From contig JAKCOZ010000022.1 in assembly GCA_022605955.1 (NCBI GenBank), positions 3,038,001-3,102,000 on the forward strand: a stretch of 64,000 nt of DNA, read 5' to 3'. The position numbers and the translations under genes were made by a program. Positions 29,306 to 42,400 of the stretch are shown here, in pieces. Each line of letters starts with the position of its first letter. Position 1 is the stretch's first letter. This stretch comes from Rallus limicola (Eukaryota > Chordata > Aves > Gruiformes > Rallidae). Below the pieces are notes generated by a model that was given only the letters and a program-made list of their open reading frames with translations, did no database searches and was not told where the DNA came from.

Positions 29306-31501
29306 TGGATTATTTTCTTTTAGAGCAAATTAAGAGCTAGAAGCAACCCTTGGTCACTAGAGGAATCATTAGTCAAAGAATTTCTTCACTTTAGGATTCT
29401 TATGAAAGCATTCTCCCTTGCTTTGAAAAAAAAATACATCCAAGCAAAACCTCATTAGAAATTTCCAGTGTTTTGGTGAGTTTGTTCTCCAAAATCCTAG
29501 AATGTTCAATTCGTTTTCAGTGTTCTAACTGCAAATTATCTGAACAGTGGAAACATTAGCTACACCCTGAAGGTGTAAATCCTCAAATACTGCTTCCACG
29601 GCACAAAATTTAAAGATAGTTGCACTGAATTTGAGAGTTATGGTTTGGTTTTGGGGTTTGCACACAGAAAAACTGTGACCATTTGTGAAATGTGTATTTA
29701 ATTGCTGACTGAAACATATAGTATAAACCAGCTCAAAACTGTATCATTTGCTGCTGTGTGCTTGCTATTTCTTTACATGCAATCATTTTCCCAGAAATAA
29801 TGACCTTTCTCTCCTAAGGCACTATTAATACTTTATATGAATACCTGAGAAGTCTCTTTTGTTCTCTGTTTCAACATTAAATAGAACCTCCAAGATGAAT
29901 GTGGTGCTTTATTCACACCGTTAACATGAAGTCAGCTGATTTCTCTTTTTCTTTGGAGTGCTGCCTAGAATCTCACTCTGGCACAGTGTCAGAGACCCAC
30001 CCTGTGACAAGCAAAATGATATTTTGCATAACTTGACAGTTGTTGCTCTGGTTTAAGTATCTCAGTTGTGTTACAGTTAAGCATTCTGTTCCTCTGAATA
30101 CTGGAAAACATTGTTAATCTGAGAATGATGGTTGTAATCACCACCTCTCTAGTAACACAGAAGAAGCTGTAGCATTTACTTGACAGATCAGGATATTGTG
30201 TCTTTTATTTCGGTGATGTGTAGCAATGCTCTCTCAATAGAGATGGGTAACTGAAAGATATGTCAAAGGTGAAGAGGTTTGGACTCTATATATATGGAGA
30301 TATCTAAAAAAAAAAAACTGTAGTGATCATTCAGTTGCATCTAAAGAGATAAAAAATATTTTTTTAGTATCTCAAGAGAAGGATCTAAATACTCATTGCT
30401 GCACAGTAACTGGTTTTGATTCTAAGAAGTGTGGTAGGATCTGTGTTTCCTTCAGTTAGGAAAAACAAAAGCATTACATGTTTTTATGGAGCAGCTTATT
30501 TTATCCTCTGTGTTCACTGTGTGGCTTTAGGCCTTATAACTCCTGCTGTAGGAAATGCTAGTGGGTTACCTCGGAGATAAAACGCTTTGTAGTTATTAAT
30601 GAGCTACTTCAGTGTCTCTTTCCTGTTGAGACTCGGCAGTGGTCACCTAGAAACAGCCAAAACAAAGGCAGACCAAGCAAAGCAATTGCTCTCTTCCAGC
30701 TTGAGGTGCATTGCTTCCCAGTATTTGGTTGCAAGCTTCTTAGTGTGCTCAGCTTTATCTGTCTCTTGATATGTTTAAAGCTTCAGTTATTCTCAGCTGC
30801 AGTTCTTGGTATTTGTTACTTCTGCAAAATATCTCTTATTTCTGATTTTTCGGAACTCCAAAAATAAGGAACTTGGGCTCTTTGGGCACCTGTCAAAAGT
30901 TTGGTTTAAGTGACTTCATAGATGCACTGTGGTAAGCAGGGATAAGCTCTGTTCCCCAGAGTGGCAGTCTTATGATTTTACCAGAAGAGGCGCTTGGGGT
31001 CCCTGCCCTCTGTTGTTTATATGAATTTACAAGACCTGTTCACACTCACAAGTACTCATTACCTTTCTTGACTCAAGCCAGTCCTTTATAGACTTGCTGA
31101 GGAAAAAAAAAAAGTAATCTAAACCTATTAAATAAAAAGACGAAGGATTGTCAAACAGTTGAGAGACTTAGTACAACAGGAATTTAATATGAAAAATTGA
31201 GTACTGCTTCCTGTGCAGAAATGAAAGTTCAAGTTGCTCATAAAAGCTGTTAGCTGCTTATTCATCACCTTTTATATTTTACTTTTTTTCTTTTGGTGCT
31301 CCTAGTAATATTTACATTGTCTTGCTCAGATCTCTGAGGTGCTTGCTGGACAGTTCTTCAACCACTGCCTTTACTGGCAGTGTGTACTTCAACTTTTGTT
31401 GTGGAGGCTGTGGTGAAGCAGCTTTTGCTATGTTTGCTTTCATTGGTTGCTGTTATGTGTCTAAATTGGTGTCAGTGGGGTGGTAAAGGCAATAACTTTC
31501 T

Positions 31502-31521
31502 CCCCCCCCCCCCCCCCCCCC
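31502..31521. repeat. Poly-C homopolymer
   Basis: A run of about 20 consecutive C followed by six A. The opposite strand is an uninterrupted G run. Homopolymer length is often unreliable in assemblies. Confidence 0.85.
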
Positions 31522-34500
31522 AAAAAAGCAGATTATAAACAAAACACAAAAAGAGAAATAAGAAAGGGTTCCTAATCCAGTGATGCAATGACCTGTACCT
31601 ACTGTTCTTAATTCTTTTGACCTGCAGATTTTTGTGAAGCAAACTGTGTTCCTTACTTCTACAGCATTATTGTTTAACAGTATCTTTTCTTAAGTTGCTA
31701 ATACAAATTAATTCCCCTATGCTTGGGAAGATACTACAATTCCCTTTGCTGCCTGAAAGGTGGCAAGCCTTAACATCCCAGCTTTGAAGAGGAGGGAGCT
31801 CTGGGCTGTACTGGAGGCCTCAGCAGCTGTTCCAGCAAAAGCTGTTCTGCCTGACTCCCTAGCTGGAGAGTGAAGCATTTGTTTCTCCTGTGTTTGGGCC
31901 TGAATTTATGATCCACACATCTGTAAAACCTATAAATTATCACTGATTAAAAATACTAAAATAAACTTTGGAAGACGGGCAAGTGCCTAAACCAGTTTAT
32001 TTCTCAGAGAGTATGCTAACTGGCTTTAACCCTTCATGCAGGGTAGTGCAGCTTCAGCAGAAGGGTTTGAGACTTCTCCTTCCTTGGGGCAGTGAAGCCC
32101 TGAGGCCATGCTACAGGACTGTGGAAGCATGGACCTGACAGTCCCCAAAAAGATTATGTGACTGTGCTTATGATACTGTCTGCAGTTCCAAGAGTAACAG
32201 CACAGCTCCTGTACTGAAAGTTGTGGTAAGAGGTGGTTTATTCAAGTGACTAAATGCAGAGCTGTTATGTCTGATGTGGAGTTCAGTAACTTTTGTCTGG
32301 TGTGTTTTAGTTGACAAGATTCAGAAATGCTTCTGGGAAACCCCTAAAATACTTGTCTCTCTCAACTGTCACTGTAGTGTTATTGCTCATTTTTCTTGGC
32401 TCCATCATTCTGAAACTTGACATAAGCTGTGGTGGTTACATATCCTTTTCCTTGTTCGTTTGTATTTTGTTTCCCATTCTTGCTCTATTTCAGTGTAAGG
32501 GGAATTTTCTGTCACATGTTCCAATGCACAAGTATACACAGGGCTTTCTTGTCACATGATCAAAGGTACCAGTGTCCTGGACTAGTGACATGAAGTCTGG
32601 TGGTGGTGACAGAAAGGATATGAATTTCTTTTCTTCCTTTGTTTTTCATGGCGCTTTTTTTTGTGGGGTTATTAGGGTTTTTTTAACTGCTCTCAGCTAC
32701 AAATGAGAAATCCTTCTGATAATAAGATGAATACTGTTATGCACTGTCTGTCCCAAAACTACGGTTAAGACATCTGTCAATCTGAGATGCTTACAGGCTT
32801 CTTGAAAACCAAGGGAAGGAATAAGAGCTTTCATCAGTGTCTTTTCTTCCATCTGTAGTCCAGGCAGCAGCTGGGTGCTGCTGTAGGTCCTGGTGCTCAT
32901 GGCATTCTTGCAGAGCATGCAGCTGCAGCCAACTGCTAGTGAAGTCACTTCACAATCCATCCTTGGATTCCTGATGAAATACCTCGTGCTAGTAAAATAC
33001 TGTAATTAGAGAACAGTACACATTCAGTAGTGCTTTAGCAAAACATTGCTGGAACAGCAATATTTTCTTGATTTTCAGTTGTTTCAGGTTTTTGTTCCCT
33101 GTGAAGTTCCATGGGGAGTTCCAGCATGTACCACAGCACAATCATTCTAATGCCAGTGAAAGTAATTAATCACTGCTATTTAGGTGAGGAAGAAAGTGGT
33201 GGATTTCATGGCTTAAATGTATCAACACAGGAAATATTTGATACCTTGCTTCTGGAAACAGGTTCATGTCTTTGTCTTCATGTATCTGCCTAGTTTTCCA
33301 CAGAGAGCTGTGTGGTAGCTCTGCCCCCTTGGTACAACAACAACTCTGGTCTGCACAAGCTAGGCTGGTGAATTGATGTGGTTACATTGTCACTATTACT
33401 TGTGCTACTAAGCTAAAAAAGGGGGAAGGGGGCTATGAGTTTTTAAACTCTAATAGAGAAATGGAAGAATTCCGTTGAATGTTCATGGCAAACTGACAGC
33501 AAACCTGGACTTCCCAACCTAATAAAAGGTAGAAACCAAAGTAATTTCTGCAGGAATGCCTTTTGAAATTAGTCTCTCAGGATTTTGCAAAACAGTTATC
33601 TAAACAGGTCTTTCATTCAGCCTGCCTTGCTCCATCAGCCTTCTGAGAACGCTCGGAATCCCACAGACTTTCAGACAGGCAATCACAAGTATTTGTGACC
33701 CTCATCTTTCTTGGCATCTTCTAGATTGGAAATTCTCAACCTTTTAATTCCTAACCTCACTTGAGGTTATGTTCTGGCAAAGCTTCCAGTATGACTAGCA
33801 CCACTGTGGTGCATTACTATGGTTTCTATGCCACCATGTCTCACCTGTGGTGTTCATGCTGCGCTACTGAGGCTCCTCGTAGTGTTTGGGATGCAATATG
33901 GTTGATGATACTAGAGGTGTAGGTGTGGAAGGATGCTGAAGGACTTACATGCTTCAATGGAAGCACAGCTAGTTTCTAAGGTGAAGAAGCAGGGAAAAGA
34001 TTTAATAAATTTTAAAAACAAGCTCTGGGGACACACACACCCCCCCACACCAATCTCTGCAATTTAAAATACAGATCTTTTATATGCGAAACATCTTCCA
34101 TAGTATCACATCTTTACTTTCCTACAGGAAGTCATTTCCATAAAAGACATAAAAGGTTTTACATTAACAGCTGTAAACCTTGGGAGGATTATTTAGGAAA
34201 TGCTCTGTGTGTATGCACAGCAAAAGACACATCACTGGTAAACAAAGTCTCCATTCTGAATTTACCCAGAGTAAGTTCCTGCAGTCCAGCTTTGCAAAAT
34301 ATAGTTAGGGGATAGGCTGGTAATTAGATATTCACTGGGGACAGGATTCTGTAATGCTCATGGACGTTGCTGCAAATCCCTGTTGATTTCAGTAATACTG
34401 TATTATGAATGAACTGTATTTCCTTGAAAATGCCTTTCATGTCAGCTGAGCTGTTGACTCTGTCTTCAAGCTCTGGTTTTCCAGTAGCTAGTGTCTTTGG

Positions 34501-35203
34501 GCCTCCCTGGCCATAAATTGGATTCAGTACAAGAATTTTTGCTTAGCTATTCAGCCTGGAGAGAAGGAATCCTTAGACATACTACTACTTAAAGAATTTT
34601 TCATAGACTGCAAAGTTAATAAATGTCCCTACTTTCCAATTGTAACAACCCAAGCCTATATAATGTATGGGCATCAGCATTTCACTAGTCTGCTTCACAG
34701 ATAAACTTACCTGTTCAACAGCACAACTTTCCTACCTGTTTTAAGGATTCTCTTTAAATGACATGCAGCTTATGTAGGTAAAAGTTATGTTTCATACCAG
34801 CTGTATCTCTTTTAATGGATTGCCATAGTAGTCTTCCTCTCAAAATCCAAAGGAAAAGAAATGCCTTAGCTATAGAAAGTGCTAAACAGTGGCAGCACAT
34901 GAAGCAACAACTAGTAAAAATGTTCAGCCTGACTTAGTTCTCTTTTTCACACACATTGTTTGTGCTATGATACATTTCAAAGAGGAAAGTGAGTTGAAAA
35001 GGAGAACTCGTGCTTTTGATTTCTCTGCATTGGGAGGAAGTATAATTTCTAAGTAAATATGATTCTGCCCAAAGTCTGCGGCTGATTTTGAAATCCAAAT
35101 AATCTTAGTAAAATCTTAGCAATTCATTTCACTGTCTTTCCTAGGGAGAGTAAAGGAGGTCATAAGCCATGGTAGATTTTACCTAGTGTCAAGACAGTAA
35201 GAT

Positions 35204-35239
35204 TTGTTGTTGTTGTTGTTCTTCTTATTATTATTATTG
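35204..35239. repeat. TTG/TTA trinucleotide microsatellite
   Basis: Five TTG-type units followed, after CTTC, by four TTA units. Confidence 0.85.
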
Positions 35240-36039
35240 AAAAAACAAAACCAGAAAATCACATTTAATTTTCTCAAAATTGCAAATTAGTACTGTTGCA
35301 GCGCTAGAACTTGAATCAAGTTTTCAAAGCTTAAGCCAATGTAGTCCCTTTTCCCTTATTTTGGCCTTATCTACAAGATAATCAGTTTTGAAGTCAAAGG
35401 CAGAGTTCTTCTAGTACCTGACTGCTTTGTACATTTGCCTATAGCCCAGCAAAAACCTGGGACAGCTCTTCAGAAACCATACTTTCTCCCAGATGATGAT
35501 CTTGTGGATCTTTTTGGAAAATTCCTCAGGAATCCTTAAAACACGTGGGAAGAGCAAAACAAGAATCTTAATACCTATGCAAAGACAATTCCACTTTTGA
35601 CCTGTCTCCAATCTAGACATAACAGAAGAAACGATATTCGATTTGAGTATTATCAGAGACTGGCTAAGGATTACAGTTTAAATTGAGTTTCTTCTTTTAA
35701 TACACAGCTGGTCATGGTTTGAATTCTCCTCTGCCTCTCAAGGAGATATCTTAGTCAGGAGCACTGCTGCCTAGAGGTGTCTTGAATGTGACTGATGATG
35801 CTGAGAAGGGCTTCTGAAAATGTCCCTGGCCAAATAATGGAGACAGTACTTCTTTGTATTTTTATTTTTTTTATCTGTTGAAGCCATTCAAGAGTGCACT
35901 GCAGGAGAAGCTGAGATTGAGACCGTCTCTCATCCCAAAGCTGTGGTAAACTCATTCAGATTTGTCATGATAGCAAGCAGTTCCCAAGTTTCTGCAAGGA
36001 AAACCCCTAACTGCCTTCAGTATGTGTTCTGCTCCACAA

Positions 36040-36485
36040 GATCATAGGAGCATAGAATCATAGGGGTTAGAAAGGGACCTTGAGAGATCATCGGGTCCAA
36101 TGCCCCTGCCACAGCAGCTCCCAGCTCATATTGAACAGGTCGGCATCCAGACGGGTCTTGAAATATCTCCAGAGAAGGAGACTCCACACCCCCCTGGGCA
36201 GCCTGTTCCAGGGCTCTGTCACCATCACTGGGTAAAAGTTCTTCCGCATGTTAGTGCAGAACTTCCTGTGCTCTATCTTGCAGCCATTGCCCCTTGTCCT
36301 GTCTCCACAGACACTGAAAAGGGGCTGGCCATTTCCCCCTGCATCCCATACTTAAGATATTTATAAACATTAATAAGGTCCCCCCTTAGTCTTTTTTTCT
36401 CTAGGCTGAACAGTCCCAGCTCGCTCAGCCTTTCTTCACAGAGGAGACGCTCCAGGCAATGGTAAAGTGCAAGTGGAGGCATCTT
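36040..36485 (-). repeat. CR1 LINE 3' fragment, minus orientation
   Basis: Begins with the reverse complement of the CR1 tail (AGAATCATAGG, AAAGGGACCTTGAGAGATCA). It continues through GGCAGCCTGTTCCAGGGCTC, CCTTGTCCTGTCTCCACAGA and TAGGCTGAACAGTCCCAGCT, all standard CR1 blocks. About 450 bp, 5'-truncated as is usual for LINEs. Confidence 0.93.
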
Positions 36486-39400
36486 ATTCAGTGCAGCTTT
36501 ATGTTGATAAACCTAAGGGAAACAGTTCTTTGCATGTAATTCCCCAGGACCCAGTGCTACTGTGAATGAGTTGGAGCTTATTCCTACTCCTACTTCAACA
36601 AAACTAATGTTTTGGATCAATGTAGGCAGCAACTTTCAAGAAAAAATGCTTAAAAGACAAATTATGAGAGAGAGAAGAATATGCATGAAAGATCCCTGGG
36701 ATTTAATTTTCCATAAGGAAAATAAATTAATCTGCTCTTTACAAGAGTAATACTTGTCACCTATATATGGTGAAACCACGACAATGCTGCAAGTTACTCT
36801 CAGTGCATTGTTTCTCAGTGGTCGAATTACTGCTCCACTTCCAAATGTCTGACAGTCATGGCAATGTTCAAGGTGGTAAAACTGAGTAGCAGATAAGTAG
36901 AAAAGTAATAGATTATATTTGAATATTTATACCATACTCAGCCTACGGGCTTGTTTCAGCAGCTGAGTCACAGAATGGACTTTAGAGATCTCATCTGTAA
37001 GCCCCAAGACAGCCTCAGAAATTTTGTCCCAGTACTTATTTCCAAGCTGTAGGTTCTGCTATAACAATCAGCTATCGAAAACCAAAGTTAAAAAAACTAT
37101 AGTGTAAACTGAATTGTTGATAGTTGGTAAATGTTTAGTTAGTCACTGTCATCTTTATAACCTGTCGCTTCTGTTCTAAAACAGTGAAGTATTCTTCCCC
37201 AGAGAGTAATGATGTGTAAACACAAGCCACTGCAAAGCTTTGTATGGATCATGAAACAGAAAGTTCTAAATAGACACAAGGAAAACAAATCAGCATTAGG
37301 AAGCACTGGATAGAATCTGTTTATTTTTAGATATTAATTTTTTATATATTTGAGCTTCATAAAACACATTTTAATGATCAAAGATCTGGAAACATAAAAT
37401 GTATTGCCTTTAAAAGGTTGTATAGAGGTTAAAACGAGTTTAATTTACAGAATTTTTCTCAGCAAACTTGGTAGTTTTGTTTGTGGTGTTAGCAAATGTA
37501 GCTACTATGAGTAAGAACCACGGTAATAGAATCTAGTTAACTGAGTTAATAAATTATATACCTTATTTTTACTTACAAGGCTGATGTTCACATTTGGCTG
37601 AGAGGTGCTTATGTTAAACACATTACTGTTCTAATAACTAATTATATTCTCCTGTGGATTTGTAGATTTATTCTGTCTTGTGCAAGCAGTCACAATGCAC
37701 AAAACAGGCTAATAATCTTTGCACTTTTAGCAAGAAAGAATTATTCTTCTTGTAGACACATGTTTTACTGCTCTGATCAAAGTCACTTGCTGTCTTTTAC
37801 TCTGCTCTTACTGAAAACTTGGGGGTGTTTCTTTTAAAAATTTTGCAATTTGAAGGCATCTATTCTTTATTTTACTCCTGTTAGAAAATGTTATGACAAA
37901 GGTAAGATGCTATTGATTGTATTTAGAAGTCTTTGACATTGCCTAGTCTCAAGCTGTACAGAGAAAGAGCAAGAAATTTCTCAAGAAGACAGCATTAAAA
38001 AAGACTACTGAATAGTTTTGAGATGAATTGAGGGCTCAGTATGTTTGGAACTACATTTTAATGTTATGTTTGCTGGTATTGAAGGTCTGCCACTTACTTT
38101 AAACTGGGGACTTGAAAACTCATCTGTTTAAGGAATTTAACTTAAAAGTGTGTGGCCCTTGCCATGTAAGTATGTTAAATTTAAATCAGAATATAGGAAA
38201 GTCATGACCTACTTGTTTTCTATTTACTTTTCTTCCTAATACATTTTTTTCCTCATAATTTCAGATACATCAGAAACCACAGCTAGATTTGGGGTATTTT
38301 TTGCTGCAGACCTTCTACCCTTATTCTAACCCATTTGACTTTACTAAAGCAGAATTTATTTGCAATCTAATCTCTTAATTTGTATTGGAGTCTCCAAGTT
38401 TTAAACCTATCCTTCTTGCAAAGGATGTGTTTTCTGCTGAAGCTTTTGGTACTGCTCTGATTGAGCAATGATCTTGCTGGTCCCACTAATGGGCCCACAC
38501 TCCACCTTGGCCAGGAGACAAAGATCCATCTATGGCATTCCTTCCTTTCTTACCATTCTTTATTTATGTGTTATTTTTCCAGATGATGGTTTTCTAAGTG
38601 CTTTGAAGAATTTTGCTGTTTTGTCATTTCATTAAGCTATTTGTTGTTGGAAATCTTATTTAAAGTCTTAATCAAATGAGGAAATACCTCTGCTGTTACA
38701 GGCTGAAGTCTCTTAATGTGTTTTTTTCACTTCATCTTTTTGATGCTGACTGAGTAGATTTTTTTTTTTATATATATATTTTATTTAAACAGTGCAGAAT
38801 TTGCTCAGACGTCCTTCAAATGTCTTCAGATTCAGGGATGAATCTCTTTAAGGAGATCCTGCCTAGAGTAAGGAAGATTTTTCAGCTGCTACAGCTTCTG
38901 ATGATCACACATTGCTTAACCTCATGCTGGAAGATGTGATATCTAAGGGGTATCATCAAGCTGTGCTCCACAAAAAAGACAGAGAGGACCTCACAAGGAA
39001 GATATCTTTGTTATTTATGGAAAAATGGGACCTGTCCCTGAACACTGTGATTCCCCTCTGTTGTTTAAACCTCTGTGGCAGTAAGCCTCAAAGCATGACA
39101 GATAGTGAACCAACAGGAAGCAAGTACATTTCTGGTAAACCAGAGATTTTGAGATTGTATTGTGGCATAGTGCAAAGATCATCAGTGCAGAGCAGGTGGG
39201 GAAGAGAGCAGAATGTAATGCAAGAGCAGCTAAAAAGAGATCCACTCATTCAGAGTAGCTACCTGATCATCATTTTCATAGCCAAGCCATAATAAAACTT
39301 GTTTTGATTTTTTTGCCACCTTTTGTAGCACCAGAAATGCCAAGTAGGTTAAAGAGACCATGATAAGGTTAGTTTTTCTCAACTGACCTACCAACTATTG

Positions 39401-42400
39401 ATAGTCTGAGTAGCACCAAGTAACTCTGGGACAATTCTAACATCATCTAAACTGTGTAAAATGACAGAACTCCAGCTTGAAGTATAGTATTCAAAGTGAA
39501 CTTTACAAAACCAAGGGAGAGTAAAAGAATGTTTAGTGCAATGTTGGAATAGTCCTGTAAAACTGATGTAAGGACCTTGGGGTGCAATGTAGGGAGGGAT
39601 ATACTTTTTTCCTCTTCTAAAGTACAGTATTGGACATTGCTTCTCAAGTCATGGATGAAAGTATCAGGGAAATGCTGGATAAAAAAAGTAAGATAGCTCA
39701 TGAGAGGGCAAAATACTGCCCATGAAAATTTTAGTGCTGCTATTACATTTAAATTAATGCCAAGAATTTATGTTTTAAATGTAAATATCATAGCAAGTAT
39801 CCTAATGCCACTTGTGCAGGGAGTATATATAGTCTGGTTTCTACTTTTAATAAATTCCTGAAGTACTTAAAGGTATCTGCTCCTTCACATTTTTGTTAAT
39901 TGTAGCACCTAAAATTTCCATTCAAAGATCTTGATCAAGTCATGTCTGGTTCTGTTTTCTCTGTATTTGTTTGAGATGTGACAGGGAGCTGAAGCGCATC
40001 AGAAGCTTTAGTCTTCATTTATCACATGTTCAACCATCATCACCATCCTCTATATTTTGCAGTGGAGATGGGCTTAAAAGACATATTTTTAAAAGCATTA
40101 ATTCACCAGGAAATGACTCAAGTTGTATTAAAAACTTGAGCTTCCTTTGAAGGAGATTCTTTTCTGACTTTCTTTTTTGAAATCTGTTAATTCTTCAGCC
40201 TTATGGTCAATTGTTGTTCACTCTAAAGAAGCCTTGCAAAGAAAGGTCAGGTCAGGAACAGACTGATATTGGCATGTTTCTCACTGACTGCTTAATAGTT
40301 TTGCAGCTATTTCTTCTACCACAAAACACATCTTTACAATTTCTGGATAAGTAACTCCTAGCTTTGTCCTCTGGCAAAATGCAATATTAACATCTGTTTT
40401 GCAGAGCTCCCAGTACTACTCAATATATTCTGTTCCCTCTGTTTGCAGTAGGGCAGCATGTGAGCAAACATTGAAATAAAGATGCTGATGGTCCCATGAG
40501 AAGCTTATGTAGTCCTCATCTGTCTCACTCTCTTGTTTTCCAGACCACTTTTCCCTCCAACTCTAAAGACAGTCTTTGGAGAGTGGTTTATTGGATGAAC
40601 CAGCAATTCCTTTCTGCTGTTTCTAAGCAGCTATGGGTGTTGTACAAAAAGTGGACAACAGTCTTTGCTGTGGTTACAAACTGGCACCAGAGTAAACAGC
40701 CAGACTCTTTTGTTCCCCAGACTTTCATTCTTGAAGTATATAGATCATCTTACGGGATTACAGCCTTAGAAGTTGATAGAGAAACCTGGAGGGCTGATAA
40801 AGGGCTTTACAACTCATGGGGTTGTGCTGTTCGTTAGAATAGGGCTAACAAATAACCTTTTAAAGTTTTGTAGGAACTTCTCATGCAGTGAGACTGTATT
40901 ATTGCCCCCCTCAAACAAGAGGATTAAATACAGAATCCATATTTGTGCAGCCTTTCATTATTTTCTGCTCTGAATGCTGTTATACCAAGTTCTTCTAATG
41001 TGCTTAGAGGAATTCCAAGAACATAGCTTCCTGGCTGGTTAGAGACCCTGAAGAGGCTAGTGCTCTTCATCTCAGGCTGGTCCCTGTAAAAACTGGGAAC
41101 AGATCAGCCACCTTCAGGGAGGAACCAGCTTTATGTCTTCTCCGTGAACATTTTCTCATGGAACCTAGAAGAAGTGGATCTCATCTGCAAAGGTAAAATG
41201 CTTACACAGGTCAGCAGCTGTTTTGCTGGTAGGACTTGCTGCCACGTGCAGAAATGATTTATTACCAAGCAACTGATTAAAAATTTGACTTACTGAAGCA
41301 GCAAGTCTTGGATGTCATCAACTTCATCAAATTCTACTCCCTTTCCCCTTCAGACTCTGTGGTGGAACTTTTGTTATTGGCTATAGCCAGTGAAATAATA
41401 CTGCAAAAAGTGTTTACTCACTTGAGAATATATTTCTTTTAATATATTTCTAATTGTATAAGTCTGTGCATGATTAAAAATAAAGGGGGCAAATAAGCTT
41501 GCAGAGCCACACTGAAGCAGATACAGGCATCATGGTAAGAATGCTCATGAATGAAGTTGGTTTTCAAAAGGTTGTTTGTCTTATGCCAGGTAGGTGCTGG
41601 CAGGGTAAGCTGTGATTCAATGAATAAACATTCTGTCAGATGCTGCTAGAAGGAAACTCTGAACTCCATGTGTAAGCCAGGCAAGATTTTAAAAGCTTCT
41701 GTTTTGTATAACCATCATACTTTCCATGTTGGGCCAATAGCAAGCAACACTTGCACAAGATACTGAACTGATTTTATATTGGTGGAGTCTATGAACACGT
41801 GAAAGAAAATACTTTCACTTCTGTTAACTCAAATGGAGCCACAAGGTAAGAGTGGTGGCATGCTGCTTGCTTTATTCTTCCTGATGGACTGTTTAACAGC
41901 ATTACTTTGGGACAGATTTGAACTGGAATAAAAAAGGAGAGGAAGAATCCTGGGAGCACCAGGAATCGTTACCGCCGGTTCTCATCCAATTTCATTTTCC
42001 AACTGAATAAATCTATTTCTAACTAGTGACAAGTGCAAGCTCTTCTTAGCGCTGACAAGTGACCAGTAAAGGTAAGAGTGCTTATTATACACGGTGGCTA
42101 GAAGGGAGGTTCCTTTAAATTTTCCTCTTTGGAATTCCCCCTAAGCCTTTAACTTTTCTGCAGTGACTGATCTGGCTCATTTCCTCCTTTTTGGTGTCAC
42201 TTTATGTAAGCCCTGAGCAGTGATAGCAGCTCTCCTCGTTTTTTGGTACTGAATCCAGAAAGAACAGGAACTGTCCAGTCTCATAAGGTTAGTTTTTCCT
42301 CAACTCTTGAATGTAGTGCTTTTGTCATGATAAATTCATCTTACCTTTTGTGGATATTGGTAGCTACAATGTTAAGTATCTGGACAGGTACTGCTTGAAA

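Noticed and set aside
35510..35560. CACGTG E-box next to a TTCCTCAGGAA palindrome, considered as an interferon-type CIITA promoter
   Set aside because: The palindrome spacing does not fit a GAS site, no IRF element follows, and it is 12 kb upstream of the coding start.
39826..39856. TATATATAG followed by AATAAA, considered as another LTR
   Set aside because: The two motifs alone are too common in AT-rich DNA. No other LTR-like sequence flanks them.
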